A DNA stretch of 64,000 nucleotides from Megalobrama amblycephala (GCF_018812025.1 NC_063044.1:68890095-68954094); one strand, 5' to 3'. Shown: positions 23,106 through 34,895, numbered from the stretch's first letter. Numbers and translations: made by a program. Notes: generated by a model not told the origin, from the sequence alone.

Positions 23106-24094
23106 TTATTGTGATTTCAGACTGTGGTGATGTGGTTTCTTCACTGTATGGATCTTCATGTGTATCTTCAGATTACTTTTAATAGTGAAACTCTTTCCAC
23201 ACTGATCACACGTGTGCGGCTTCTCTCCAGTGTGGATCCTCTCGTGTCTTTTCAGATTTGATGACACACTGAATCTCTTGTCACAGTGTGAACACTTGTA
23301 AGGTTTTTCTCCAGTGTGAATCCTGTCATGTACTTTCAGATATAGTAAATGACTAAATCTCTTGTCACAATATGAACACATGTAAGGTTTTTCTCCGGTG
23401 TGGGTCATCTCATGTGCTTTCAGATATATTAATTGATTAAATCTCTTGTCACAGTGTGAACACTTGTAATGTTTTTCTTCAGCGTGGATTTTCATGTGAC
23501 TCTTAAGTTGTGCTGATTGACTGAAACTCTTCCCACATTGATCACATGGAAATGGCTTCACTCCAGTGTGGATCCTCATGTGAAGCTCAAGATGTTGCTT
23601 GCGTGAGAATCTCTTTTCACACCGTTCACACATGAACGGCTTCTCTCCGGTGTGGATCCTCATGTGCATCTTAAGGGGTGTTGATTGCGTGAAACTCGTC
23701 CCGCACTGATCACATGTGAAGGGTCTCTCTCCAGTATGAACTCTCATGTGAACATGTAGATAATTTTTGTACGAGAAACTGTTTCCACACTGATCACACT
23801 TATATGGCTTTTCTCCAGTGTGGATTTTCATATGTTCATTAAGAATTCCTTTTTGTGTGAAGCTCTTTCCACATTGATCACATGTGAACGGTTTCTCTCC
23901 AGTGTGGATCCTCATGTGACTCTCAAGATGTTGTTTGGTTGTGAAACTATTTCCACACTGAGTGCAGGTTAAAGATTTCTTGGCTCTTGTTTTCTTTAAA
24001 AATGTCTTTTTAGTCTTTGAGCAACTCAAAGGTTTTTCTCCAGGTTTGACATGATGTTTCTCCACTTCACTCTCCTCACACTCTTCCATCAGGT
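23106..24094 (-). CDS. C2H2 zinc-finger protein A, finger exon (10 fingers)
   Basis: The exon starts at 24094 after a clear acceptor (TTTTTTTGCATTTCAG) and its first partial codon joins in phase with the exon ending at 24715. The protein continues through an acidic stretch rich in E and a VKPGEKPLSCSKTK-type linker, then ten tandem C2H2 fingers, each CX2CX12HX3H joined by TGEKP-type linkers, and a short tail ending HHHSLKSQ. It belongs to the large fish-specific tandem zinc-finger family, presumed sequence-specific DNA-binding nuclear proteins. All cysteines and histidines of the ten fingers are intact. One linker is HAEEKH instead of TGEKP. The specificity residues differ between fingers and from gene B, so targets should differ. 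Confidence 0.9.
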
Positions 24095-24124
24095 CTGAAA
24101 TGCAAAAAAAGAGAAAAAAATAAT

Positions 24125-24372
24125 TACCCTACAAAAAAGAAATATACTTCAAGTTAATTTAATTAAGTATACTTAGTAATGTAATGTTTAAGTATACTTT
24201 ATGTGGTAAGTGCATTATGCTATCTCAATCAAAAGACTACATGTACAAGTATACGCCAAATAAATGTACACTTTTCTGTGAGAACAAGTCGAAGCATTCT
24301 TTAGTGCAATTTTAAGTATGTTTCTTTAAAGTATATAAAAAATACACTGAAAGTATGCTTTCTTATCCACAT
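24125..24372. mobile_element. AAGTATACTT-rich MITE in intron of gene A
   Basis: The segment is dense in AAGTATACTT/AAGTACACTT words, in the same style as 51060-51930 and 57062-57355. It lies wholly inside the intron and has no coding capacity. Borders are approximate. Confidence 0.45.
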
Positions 24373-24714
24373 GATGGTAGGACAAGAAAATAATCTCAAC
24401 CCATTGTCTCAGTTTTTACCCAAACTGTACAGTGCTGATCGCATTCATCAACCCTGTTACCAAAGTTTTTGTAAGAATAATAATCTCTATAATAATAAAT
24501 CCACTTCTATAATTTATGGTAAATTCAACTTTATCATTAAATATGAGTTAGATTTTGCTTAAGTTATGCTTACAACCCTGTCAGATATTCTGGAAAGTTC
24601 ATTTACTTGATACAGTTTGGTGTTGATGGTTTATTGATAAAAACAACAAAAATCCCATTTCTATTAATCTAAATCTTGAATCTTTCTAACATGAATGAAG
24701 AATAAACACCAAAC

Positions 24715-24925
24715 CTCTTTGTTCTTCAGTATCTTCAGTGTGTTTCATTCTGCAGGGTTCTGGATCACTCATGTTCTCACTGTCCTCTTTAATAAACTCA
24801 GTCTTTAGATTTCAGCTCTTCCTGATGCTCTGATGCTCCTCTGATGGGAATATCCCAGCATTTATTGGAGAACTTGATATGGGAGGAGCTTCACTGATGA
24901 TGTGATTGTTGTGGGAGGAGCTGAT
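24715..24925 (-). CDS. Zinc-finger gene A, first coding exon with 5' UTR part
   Basis: A splice acceptor (TTTATTTTGGCAG|ATCAG) opens the exon at 24925 and a donor (CAAAGAG|GTTTGG) closes it at 24715. Translation starts at the ATG at 24770-24772 and reads MSDPEPCRMKHTEDTEEQR plus one base, joining in phase with the finger exon at 24094. A two-base deletion relative to copies 1 and 3 puts a stop upstream in frame, which supports this ATG. The intron (24095-24714) is 620 bases and holds a TTAAGTATACTT-type MITE. Confidence 0.8.
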
Positions 24926-24980
24926 CTGCCAAAATAAAAAAAGTATATCAGTTACTGAGTTTGTTTTTTATACTAATGGA

Positions 24981-24981
<1 letters not shown>

Positions 24982-25029
<48 letters not shown>

Positions 25030-25030
25030 G
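24982..25030. repeat. (TA)n(TG)n microsatellite
   Basis: About 20 TA repeats followed by five TG, directly against the left end of the next element. Confidence 0.95.
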
Positions 25031-25813
25031 TGGGCATAGATTAATTTTTTTAATCTAGATTAATCTCACTATAATTTTGGAATTAATTTAGATTAATCTA
25101 GATTAAAATGGCTAATTTGAATTCTGCCTAAGGCATTCAGAATATGTGTGCTACCCAAATAATGACTAAAAGTAATCTGCCATTTTGTCCGACAAAGCAG
25201 TCAGGAGTTAGAAGATTAATCTCGGTGGACTTAAACTTGAAAAATTGTGTATATTGACATCTTTCCGCGTTTGAAACAACATTGATTCTCATGTTCATTC
25301 ATGTTTATTTGATGCTATAAATGGACTCGTAAGAGATGATCGGTTCACGAGCCTCTTGAGCTGAGGCGCTACAGCAATCTGTCACGACCATGGTCATGGC
25401 ACATTAAAGAGCAACAAAACGGTTTTTATTGTTTGAATTTCTTAAAAAACTACACAGTTTTAAAGCTGGGACTTTGTTTAATGTCATAAGTAACCTGATC
25501 TGCCTTGTCTGTCGACGTGTTGTCAGTGTCTTCTTTGCTCCGTGATGCATTTATCACTGTGTGTGGCGTGACAGCGCCGCGGTTTGTCGGACAAAGCAAC
25601 AGTAACTAAGGGGGGCGGGGCTTTGCGAAGGGTCAATTCGGCTAGGTATACATCCGCGCCAAAATATCAAGGTGAAAGTCATCATAGCTTGCATAGTATA
25701 GACCCAGCTCCCAACTCAACTTTGAGAATAGATTAACAGCGATATTTTTTTTAATCGCCCGATAAGAGTCTTGCGTTAACGCAGCATGTTAACGCCGTTA
25801 ACGGCCCACCACT

Positions 25814-25814
<1 letters not shown>
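25025..25814. mobile_element. Non-autonomous DNA transposon with GTGGTGGGC ends
   Basis: Left end GTGGTGGGC at 25027-25035, right end GCCCACCAC at 25804-25812 followed by TG. Long (TA)n tracts abut both sides, so the insertion was into a TA microsatellite and any target duplication is hidden. Interior near the left end has repeated TAGATTAATCTAG words, near the right TTAACGCCGTTAACGG. No coding capacity; the ends look hAT-like but the family is not proven. Confidence 0.6.

Positions 25815-25815
<1 letters not shown>

Positions 25816-25874
<59 letters not shown>
25816..25874. repeat. (TA)n microsatellite
   Basis: About 28 TA repeats on the right of the GTGGTGGGC element. Confidence 0.95.
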
Positions 25875-25876
<2 letters not shown>

Positions 25877-26328
25877 CAAATGTTTCCAAGACTGTTTCTC
25901 GATTTCTTGTCTTATTTTTTAGAAACCATGGAATCACCAAAGACGTTTTAATATATTATGTGGTTAATATATTATTTTATTAGACTGTTTGGAAACATTC
26001 ATTGACAGAAAGCGAATCATATTATATAGCTAAACACAGCAACATTAAAACAACTTAAAACAACTAAAGCAGCTCCATATATAAAGCAGCTTTATATATA
26101 TATATTGTTGACTTGTGGTTTTGCTTTATCCCAAATGTTTCCAAGACTGTTTCTTGAAAACCTTGATTTCTGGTTTTATTTTGTAGAAACCATGAAAACA
26201 CCAAATACACTTTAATATTTTATGTGTTTTATTAGAAAACTAATTATGTTATGCAGCTCAACACAGCAGCATTAAAACAACTTCAAACACACAGATGTAT
26301 TTAATATGATGAAACAGTGCTGTGTTAC

Positions 26329-26777
26329 GTTCCAGGCAACCCGTAACCCGTGTTTTTCCAACCTTCTACCCGTGAAAGTGCACTGGAACAACAGTCAAAG
26401 CTGTGACTTCCCACCCGTGAACTCGTACTAGATCGATGCACTCCCAGTTACGGGTTCTGACGTCAAATAGCCTGCGAAACAACAATGGCAGCCCCTACGG
26501 ATGCGGTGTTTATGCAAGTGCACAGTAAAATATAAGGTATAACAGCTTCTCTTGCCTTATGTGCCATTTTCCTCCTCTGTTTCCTTCAAATAAGCAAGGA
26601 GTAAGCAACTTTGGCGACTGAAATAATTCTTAATGAGCATAAGCCCCATATGGTCCGCCATGTTGGTTTGTTTACACTTTTACGCAGTTTGGCGTGACTT
26701 TCCTGGAACGCTACAAAGTCGTGAGTCGTGATTTGAAATCGTGACTTACGGGCTCAAAAACCTGCCTGGAACGCAGC
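26329..26777. mobile_element. 449-bp MITE with GTTCCAGGCA ends, copy 1
   Basis: Ends are GTTCCAGGCA and TGCCTGGAAC plus GCAGC. GTTAC flanks both sides (26324-26328, 26778-26782). The empty site is visible: copy 3 of the segmental duplication reads CTGTGTTACTCCACATTGG without interruption at 33185-33205. The interior carries an ATG with AAPTDAVFMQVH before a stop, perhaps the remnant of a transposase start. A second copy lies at 34439-34880. Confidence 0.85.
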
Positions 26778-27238
26778 GTTACTCCACATCGGAAGAAGCG
26801 GAAGCGAATAAGTCTGGGAATAATAAAAGCTCCACTGCTCTGCGCTCGTCTGTCATTAGCAATCGCTCCAGCTCCTCGTTCTGCTCCAACGTCTTTCAGC
26901 CACACCCTGCTTCATACTACAGTAATGTTAATAAATCATTATTCATTTGCTCCATAAACATGACTTCTGCTTGAATCCCATTGGATTCTTTTCCATCGGC
27001 TGTAGACGTGAAGACACCTCTCATAATTCTGTGAAATCAAGGCATCATCAAGCTATGCTTTTGTTTGAATAAGTGGCCTCTAATGGTGACAATTACATAT
27101 TGTGTCCTTTAAGTGTCAATTTACAGCAGATCTGTGAAGACATCAGCATAATAAATGAGGTGAAAACAGGAACTATTGACATGAAATAAAGAGTCTTTTC
27201 AGCAGCTGATGATCCTCAGACTATCACACTGATCATAC

Positions 27239-28694
27239 GTGTAATACCTCCCCTTTTAAAAGATACGGGGGTTCAACAGAAATTCAATCAGTACTGAAAT
27301 TTAAAACCACCTCATCCAAACAAATATACATTTTACTTTTTTTATTTACACCAGTGCATAATTGCCACAAAAATAAACCATTGGTGTCGCCAGCCAATAG
27401 CCTACTGTAAGAAATAAAGGGCCAAAACACAGGCAAAACACTTGAACTTAGGGTCTTTTATTCTCAACTGTGACCAAAGGGACACAACTTGGGTAAAGTT
27501 GGTTTTATATTCGCACATTCGGACCATCCGTATTCAATAGCCTTGTCAATCACACTACATTGGACATTCAGTGGACATTCACAAGTAAATATGCCATTAA
27601 AACAATACTTGCCTATTTTGATCGACTGTGAAAAATGTTGTAAGTTGACAATCATTGGTTGTCAATATCATGTAGCTGCTTAAAATTCGCAAACATTAAT
27701 TTATTGGAAAGTCTGAATTTATCAGAAGTCCGATTGTGCGAATATAAAACCAACTTTACCCATGTAGGGACACAGCATGAAAAAAATAGGCTAGCTTTGG
27801 CTTTTGGGGTTGGAGATGAATGAGTTTACAAAACAGACAAAAATGTTTAGAAATAAAAATAAAATATGAATTGGTTTCCACTTTACAAATTATAAGAATC
27901 AATGTGGCATTTAAAGACAAAAAAAAAGACGGTACAGAAAGACAACGGTAGTGGCCTTTATACCCCTGAAATTAAAACAGTAGCATAAGCGGCCACATGC
28001 ATCATTAAACTATCACTGAATTGTCACAGTATTAGCTTTATCATAGATAAAGTCTTGAATTTTAAACAAATAATGCAACACAGATTACACAAGTTTCAAA
28101 ATATTTGCACAAAATGTACAAAACATGAATTTATGATTCAATAAAACATAAATAACTCACCCTGAATTATTGAACACAATACGAATCTCAGAGGGTCTAT
28201 TCAGCATTATTTCTCCCCTCTTAATTTGACAAGAAAAGCAGTACTGAACTGATTTACACAGTTTTCCCATTTTATGCCCAATATAAATTCCTTAACATAT
28301 TACATTATGAAATGGGCAAATACAACACTTACGCTTTTGATTCACGATTCACAAATGAACTTGAGGAACAAACTCTCCACGTGAGCTCGCAATCAATCCT
28401 CATCAATTGTCGCGAAGCAACCGCTTCGGTATATGACTCCCCGATAATACTCAATTACAAGTGAACATTTACAACCTTTTGGCGTTAATCTCTCAGGTCA
28501 CACACACACTCGGCTAGGCGCTACATCCATTCGCGCTCTCGCGAGAACCAACTCTCAGGCGTGATCTTGACTCACTGAAACCTTAAAGGGCCAGTATCAT
28601 AATGTGTTATCAGGGTATACACTGTAAATGTAATCTTCATAATGTAGGATGTTGATCTTAATTAGAGATTTCAGGTAATTTTTCCCCCGGTTAC
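27239..28694. mobile_element. Possible solo LTR or old LTR-like unit
   Basis: The stretch begins TGTAATACC and ends GGTTACA, so it has TG...CA ends with a short inverted match. Nothing inside codes for a retroelement protein and no clean target duplication is visible (CATACG versus CATAAG). A 271-bp MITE is inserted at 27491. This is a weak structural call; the stretch may be ordinary intergenic sequence. Confidence 0.25.
27491..27761. mobile_element. 271-bp MITE with 34-bp inverted ends
   Basis: GGGTAAAGTTGGTTTTATAT and the following TCGCACATTCGGAC at the left are mirrored at the right, ending at 27761, with three or so mismatches. Both flanks contain AGGGACACA a few bases out, which may reflect a target duplication with altered ends. 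No coding capacity; the ORFs on both strands are incidental. Confidence 0.7.
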
Positions 28695-29061
28695 ACATAA
28701 GAAAACTTTGTCTTTGTCTCTGCAGTCAATAAATGAAACTAATGATAAATCAATGATAAACTTTAGATGAGCTGGAATAAGGAGTGATGAGCCAAGTGTA
28801 TATCCACAATGTATTTTGAGAGCGATGCAATGATATAATCCAGTGAGTGAGGAGTGAAGACGGTCAATGGCATTTGGCGAATTGTTGAGGTGAATGCTGA
28901 GTTAATTAAGCCATATGCGCCGCTACCGTGTGGTCTTTTACCTTTCACCTGCTCGTGCTACCCTGGAGACGTGCACGAGTATTATCGTGACAGCAATGCA
29001 ACAAAACACGAGGTAACATTAAAATAAACAAAATGTCCTTTCTACAAATGAAAGCAAAATA
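28695..29061. other. Unassigned intergenic sequence
   Basis: A 61-codon open stretch on the minus strand is not supported by anything. No structure recognised. Confidence 0.4.
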
Positions 29062-29069
29062 GTTCACAT

Positions 29070-30449
29070 TAGTGATGGGGCGGTTGATACCGGAGCTCCG
29101 ATGCTCCGACGCAGTTTTCAAAGCACTTTTGTATCACACATTGTACCGATGCTTGTATCGAAATGACAATACCACGTGATTGATGACGTTTGAAGCTTCA
29201 AACGTCATGCAGTATCGGAAAGTCGAGACAGCTGGTTTGAAAACATTGGCGCTTCACTGAAAGGAAAATGCGTTTAATCATGTTTTATTGCTGGGGTCTC
29301 AGAGACCCCGAACAGAACATAAGGGTTAAACAGCTCATCTAAAATATTTATTAACTACTCATGTCAGTTATGATCACATCATTGTATTTTATATTATTGA
29401 TCAAATATGTGAATCCTTTGACCATGCAGGTTACACATGACACGAGTGGTGATCTCATTGTCACAAATTAATTTAAATGAGATTACATCAGATTAGATAA
29501 AAACAGATTCAAGACAAGAGTGATTCTGTATGTCACGGACTTGAAGCTTTGGTCACGTGATTTTTCAAACCGTAGATCTGCTCTGCAATGATTTAGATAT
29601 GAGGCTTGTTCGACTTGATGCAGCGCCGCAAAGACCGATCGGCGGCTGACTTGAAGCAGTGCATGCCGGTAAGACATGTTGTCCGACTTGAGACAGCGCT
29701 GACGTCATGTGACTGTGACGTGTGGCTTTAAAGTACCGCGAGAGCGATTCGAGACAGCCGCCTGAGTTAGCCAGTGCAGTTTCTCAAGAGGAGCTGCACG
29801 AGCGCTGATGACGACACAGCTGTTTCATGATTGGCCGGATTCACCGCATGACAACAATCACGTGTGTTTCGTGTTTATTTTCACGCCTTCAGCTCCACTA
29901 ATGCTCAAAAATCTGTTTTTATGACAGTTAAAGCTCTTTTCATGTAGTCGCGATGTTGTATTGTGTCATGTTTATCAAAATAAAACGGATAAAAAACGTA
30001 GATCCCACTACATTGTTATTTAAATAACATATGCTTATGTTGAACTTTATTCTTATAAAAACAGACGCTGTAAGCAGTACATAAAGTTTTGAATGAAAAA
30101 AGTCTCTGAAACATCAGTGTATTAGTCAAATATTGCATTTATTTCACTTCAGCTGTGATAAAGTATGCAAACCGATGCAAACGCAGCGCGAGCATCACTA
30201 CGGGAAGCAGAAAGTGTCCGACTTCACGTCTCCATTTTCAGCTCCTCCCCGCCTGCACGTGGCTAATCTTGCCAATCGTTTACATCCAACCGCAGCCGAT
30301 GTCGAACACACCTATGGTTAAGAAAACAAGTCTGACCACCAGATGTCACTAATGCGCACTGTGTTAAAAGCTTCGAGTAATGAACCATTTTTCGGCACAA
30401 TTTGATGAAAGCCTCAAACGCTTCAGAAAGCCTCGGTTTCCCATCACTA
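29070..30449. mobile_element. 1.38-kb non-autonomous hAT element, perfect 8-bp duplication
   Basis: The ends are TAGTGATGGG and CCCATCACTA. GTTCACAT flanks the element on both sides (29062-29069 and 30450-30457), an exact 8-base target duplication, diagnostic of hAT transposition. The inside includes CAAACGTCAT inverted repeats near 29190-29210 and several GACTTGA...CAGCGC blocks, but no transposase frame. Confidence 0.9.
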
Positions 30450-30457
30450 GTTCACAT

Positions 30458-30778
30458 CACTCAAATGTGTTTTTTTTTTTACAAATACAAGTCATAATTG
30501 GCAAATACTCACATTGAGCGTAAATTCTCAATGAGTTCTCAAAACTGGACATTAATACGAGTAGAATTAGGGAGCGTCAGTTCAACCATCCATGCGGTTT
30601 CCCTCTACCAAACAACCTGACTTGCTTGTATGTAACTAGGGCTTTTATATATATGGTAGCTATAGTGACTAGCGCCCTCAAGCGGCTCCTAGTGGAATTA
30701 CCCTTGACCCAGATATACCTCTTAATTCAATAAAAAGAGAAAAAAAATACAATAAAAAAAAAAAAAAACTGGTAACGT
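30458..30778. other. Unassigned 3' flank of zinc-finger gene B
   Basis: Contains a run of T at 30470-30480, a TATA-like TTTTATATATATGG near 30636, the GCGCCCTCAAGCGG block near 30672, and an A-rich tract at 30735-30768. No gene visible. The A-rich tract abuts the truncated end of gene B. Confidence 0.4.
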
Positions 30779-31776
30779 TTAGACTGTTACATATGTGTGC
30801 GGCTTCTCTCTGCTGTGAATCCTCTCATGTCTTTTCAGAGATGATGACACATTGAATCTCTTGTCACAGTGTGAACACTTGTAAGGTTTTTCTCCAGTGT
30901 GAATCCTCTGGTGCCTTTTTAAATCACCCACTGTATTAAAAGTTTTCTCACACTGAAAGCACATATAATCTCTCACACCAGTATGAAGTTTCTGATGTCT
31001 CTGTAAATATAACAGCTGTGAAAAACTCTTTCCACACACAGAACATGAATGTGGCTTCTCCTTCGTATGAACAGTCAGGTGAGCCTTCAGGTTTGATGAG
31101 GTAACAAATGTTTTGCTGCACTGATCACATGCGAACGGCTTCACTCCAGTGTGGATCATCATGTGAACATCAAGACTATTTTTGCTTGAGAAACTCTTTT
31201 CACACTGATCACATATAAACTGTTTTTCTCCAGTGTGGATTTTCATGTGACTCTTAAGTTGTGTTGATTGACTGAAACTCTTCCCACATTGATCGCATGC
31301 AAATGGCTTTTCTCCAGTGTGGATCCTCATGTGTATCTGAAGACATTGCTTTTGTGAGAATCTCTTGTCACACCATTCACACATGAATGGCTTCTGTCCG
31401 GTGTGGATTTTCATGTGTCCTTTAAGGCTTGCTGATTGTGTGAAACCTTTCCCACATTGATCACACTTAAATGGCTTTTCTCCAGTATGGATCCTCATGT
31501 GCATCTTAAGGCTTGCTGATTGCGTGAAACTCTTTCCACACTGATCACATGTGAACGGTCTCTCTCCAGTATGAACTCTCATGTGAATCTCAAAATGTTG
31601 TTTGGTTGAGGAACTCTTTCCACACTGAGTGCAGGTGAAAGATTTCTTGGTTCTTCTTTTCTTTAAAAATGTCGTTTTAGTCTTTGAGCGACTCAAAGGT
31701 TTTTCTCCAGGTTTGACATGATGTTCCTCCTCCACTTCACTCAGTTCTTCACTCTCCTCCTCCTCTTCAATCATAT
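30779..31776 (-). CDS. C2H2 zinc-finger protein B, finger exon (10 fingers, truncated 3' end)
   Basis: The exon opens at 31776 after the acceptor CCTTCCATTTTTAG and joins in phase with the exon ending at 32439. It encodes an E-rich leader, the VKPGEKPLSRSKTK linker and ten C2H2 fingers with TGEKP linkers. All zinc ligands are present. In finger 1 the conserved phenylalanine is serine (CGKSSSTK), which may weaken the fold. After finger 10 the frame ends SREKPHTYVTV and stops, exactly where gene A continues with an eleventh-position CDQCGKSF finger; the expected cysteine is tyrosine and homology ends, so the gene has lost its last finger. Function is presumed DNA binding. Confidence 0.88.
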
Positions 31777-32438
31777 CTAAAAATGGAAGGAAAAAAAAGA
31801 GAAAATGTCCTCAATGTTTGATGTCCTTTTCAGTACATCAAAATAATTCACATAAATTAAAGAGAGAAATATGAAGTGAAAGAACATACAACTGAACCCT
31901 GACGTAACAAAGCAGACAGCTGCTATAAAATATTACGAACACTTTAATGCTTATATAAATGAATTATACGTGACTGAAAGTTTCCATGAATGAGGTACAC
32001 TGATCTTCCTTTTATATTATTTTTAAAACATTATAGACAAATCTCACTTTTCTAATGTGATATTTACATTAAAATATATAATACTTTAATATTTTGACAC
32101 CAACTTTTAGATATTTAACCTGTGTAACCCTGTTAAACATGACATGATTTTCCTCATTTTAAGGAAAATGGGAATTTCTCATTTCTTAAATTGTGACACC
32201 CAGGAAGTGACATCATTTAGGCTCTTTCTACAGTATGATGGAAGGACAAGAAACTAATCAACTTTATCAGTAAATATGAATCAGATTTTGATTAAGTTAT
32301 GCTTACAACCCTGTCAGATATTCTGAAAAGTTCATATAATTTGGTGTTTATGGTTTAATTGATAAAAACAACAAAAATCCCATTTCTATTAATCTAAATC
32401 TTGAATCTTTCTAACATGAATGAAGAATAAACACCAAC

Positions 32439-32683
32439 CTCTTTGTTCTTCAGTATCTTCAGTGTGTTTCATTCTGCAGGGTTCTGGATCACTCATGTTC
32501 TCACTGTCCTCTTTAATAAACTCAGTCTTTGCAGATTTCAGCTCCTCCTGATGCTCTGATGCTCAGTCTGATGGGAATATCCCAGCATTTATTGGAGAAC
32601 TGATGTGGGAGGAGTTTCAATGGTGATGTGATTGTTGTGGGAGGAGCTTCATTGACGATGTGATTGTTGTGGGAGGAGCTGAT
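32439..32683 (-). CDS. Zinc-finger gene B, first coding exon with 5' UTR part
   Basis: Acceptor at 32683 (TTTATTTTGGCAG|ATCAG), donor at 32439 (CAAAGAG|GTTGGT), ATG at 32494-32496. The coding part is identical in sequence to that of gene A (MSDPEPCRMKHTEDTEEQR). Unlike gene A the frame stays open upstream through KTEFIKEDSEN, so an upstream start is not excluded. The untranslated part has a threefold GGGAGGAGCT/GGGAGGAGTT repeat of about 35 bases; gene A has two. Confidence 0.8.
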
Positions 32684-32880
32684 CTGCCAAAATAAAAAAA
32701 AGTATATCAGTTATATATACACACACATACACAACACATGTATAAATGCAATGTCAATTCTTGTATAAATAATAGTCAGAAAAACAGTTGAAAGCATAAA
32801 AACAAAATAAGTAGATATTTGTAACCAACAACAACTTTCTCAGTCTATTGACACCAATGAAATAAGCTTATAAGATTATA

Positions 32881-32935
<55 letters not shown>

Positions 32936-34015
32936 ACTTGTGTATTTGCTTTATCCCAAATGTTTCCAAGACTGTTTCTCGATTTCTCAAAACCTCGATT
33001 TCTGGTTTTATTTTGTAGAATCCATGGAAACACCAAAGACGCTTTAATATATTATGTGTTTTATTAGACAGGTGAGCAACTGTTTGGAAACATTCATCGA
33101 CAGAAAGCGAATCATGTTATGAAGCTCAACACAGCAACATTAAAACAACTTCAAACACACAGATGTATTTAATATGATGAAACAGTGCTGTGTTACTCCA
33201 CATTGGAAGAAGCGGAAGCGATCGTCTGGGAATAATAAAAGCTCCACTGCTCTGCGCTCGTCTCTCATTAGCAATCGCTCCAGCTCCTCATTCTGCTCCA
33301 ACGTCTTTCAGCCACACCCTGCTTCAGACTACAGTAATGTTAATAAATCATTATTCATTAGCTCATCCATAACTATGACTTCTGCCTGAATCCCATTGGA
33401 TACTTTTCCACCGGCTGTAGACGTGAAGACAACACCTCTCATAATTCTGTGAAATCAAGGCATCATCAAGCTATGCTTTTGTTTGAATAAGTGGCCTCTA
33501 ATGGTGACAATTACATACTGTGCCTTTAAGTGTCAATTTACAGCAGATCTGAAGACATCAGCATAATAAATGAGGTGAAAACAGGAACTATTGACATGTA
33601 ATAAAGAGTCTTTTCAGCAGCTGATGATCCTCAGACTATCAACACTCATTAAACAAGCCGTTCAGGATCATCAGCAGATCATCTCACTTTATTCTGAGTG
33701 TTTGCTGTTAGAAACACATTATTTCAGTCAGGATAAAAGACTATAAAACTGTTCATCAACCACTACAGCTAAATAACTACAGCAGCATAATAATATGTCC
33801 ATATGAATCTAAATACAGTTGGATTTTGTAACTACATTCATTACAACAAAGTAATTAGATCATTCAAATGTTACAGTTTTGTATGTGCAGAAACCAACAT
33901 CATAAAACCTATAACAATAAAAAACACCAGCAATATTTTTCAGTGTCAAACTTTATTAATACATTCATAATGATATGAATAAATACATTATTCATTTATA
34001 TTAACATTTATGTAT
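32450..34015. repeat. Segmental duplication of zinc-finger 5' region, copy 3
   Basis: The least interrupted copy of the unit also present at 11429-12900 and 24725-27230. It contains the (TA)n tract, the GTTGACTTG junction and all later landmark blocks in the same order. It serves as the reference for the empty site of the 449-bp MITE. Confidence 0.85.
32878..32933. repeat. (TA)n microsatellite
   Basis: About 25 TA repeats at the same relative place as the TA tracts in the other two duplicated units. Confidence 0.95.
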
Positions 34016-34438
34016 AAATTTAAAATCTCACGTGGCTCATTATAGGATCGATGTACATGTAACCGAGTGATACCCAAAGATCACACTTAATTCGCCACCA
34101 GGGTTTTATACCCACGGAAATGATTCAATACATCAACTTCACATTTATAACCATCTAAAAAGAGAATCACAATTTTAAGATGTCAATAACAATAACAGAT
34201 AGGAAATCATTTCAAAACCAACATCAGTATGTGACCAAAAACTAATGTGAAGAAAATAAATCACAAGCAAAACAGCAGTGCCTAGAGATCAGAGGTCCAT
34301 AGAAAGGAAGATCTCTGCCATAATCCAAGAGTGGACTGAAATTTCTGCGTGACAGAGTGGAATAGAAACTCTGCGTGATACAGCTCGTTGCTATAGGCGA
34401 AACACGGCATCAGTCACAACTTACATATTTTATGCCGC

Positions 34439-34880
34439 GTTCCAGGCAACCCATAACCCGTGTTTTTCCAACCTTAAACCCGTGAAAGTGCACTGGAACA
34501 ACAGTCAAAGCTGTGACTTCCCACCCGTGAACTCGTACTAGATCGATGTACTCCCAGTTACGGGTTCTGAAGTCACATAGCCCGCGAAACAACAATGGCA
34601 GCCCCTACGGATGCGGTGTTTATGCAAGTGCACGGCAAAATAAAAGGTGTAACAGCTTCTCTTGCCTTATGCACAGTTTTACTCCTCTGTTTCCCTCAAA
34701 CAAGAAAGGAGTAAGCAACTTTGATGCTAGAAATAATTGTAAATGAGCATAAACCCCGTACAGTCCACCATATTGGCTTGTTTACACTTTTACGCATTTT
34801 GGCGTGATTTTCCTGGAACGCTACAAAGTCGTGATTTGAAGTCGTGACTTACGGGCTCAAAAACCTGCCTGGAATGCAGC
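34439..34880. mobile_element. MITE with GTTCCAGGCA ends, copy 2
   Basis: Homologous over its whole length to 26329-26777, same orientation, with scattered substitutions. No clear flanking duplication can be read here. The ORFs at 34410-34595 and 34546-34746 lie across it and are not genes. Confidence 0.8.
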
Positions 34881-34895
34881 AAAGAGATTAGAACC

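Larger units (their letters stand above)
24725..27230. repeat. Segmental duplication of zinc-finger 5' region, copy 2
   Basis: Same landmarks as copy 1 (11429-12900) and copy 3 (32450-34015), expanded by insertions at 25025-25814 and 26329-26777 and by an internal tandem duplication: the CCAAATGTTTCCAAGACTG through AACATTAAAACAACTT block occurs at 25875-26050 and again at 26130-26285. Homology stops after CCTCAGACTATCA near 27228. Confidence 0.85.

Noticed and set aside
26711..26974. ORFs at a MITE end and duplicated promoter block
   Set aside because: The same SSTALRSS reading appears in all three copies (12046, 26741, 33174) but with shifted or altered frames, so it is not conserved coding.
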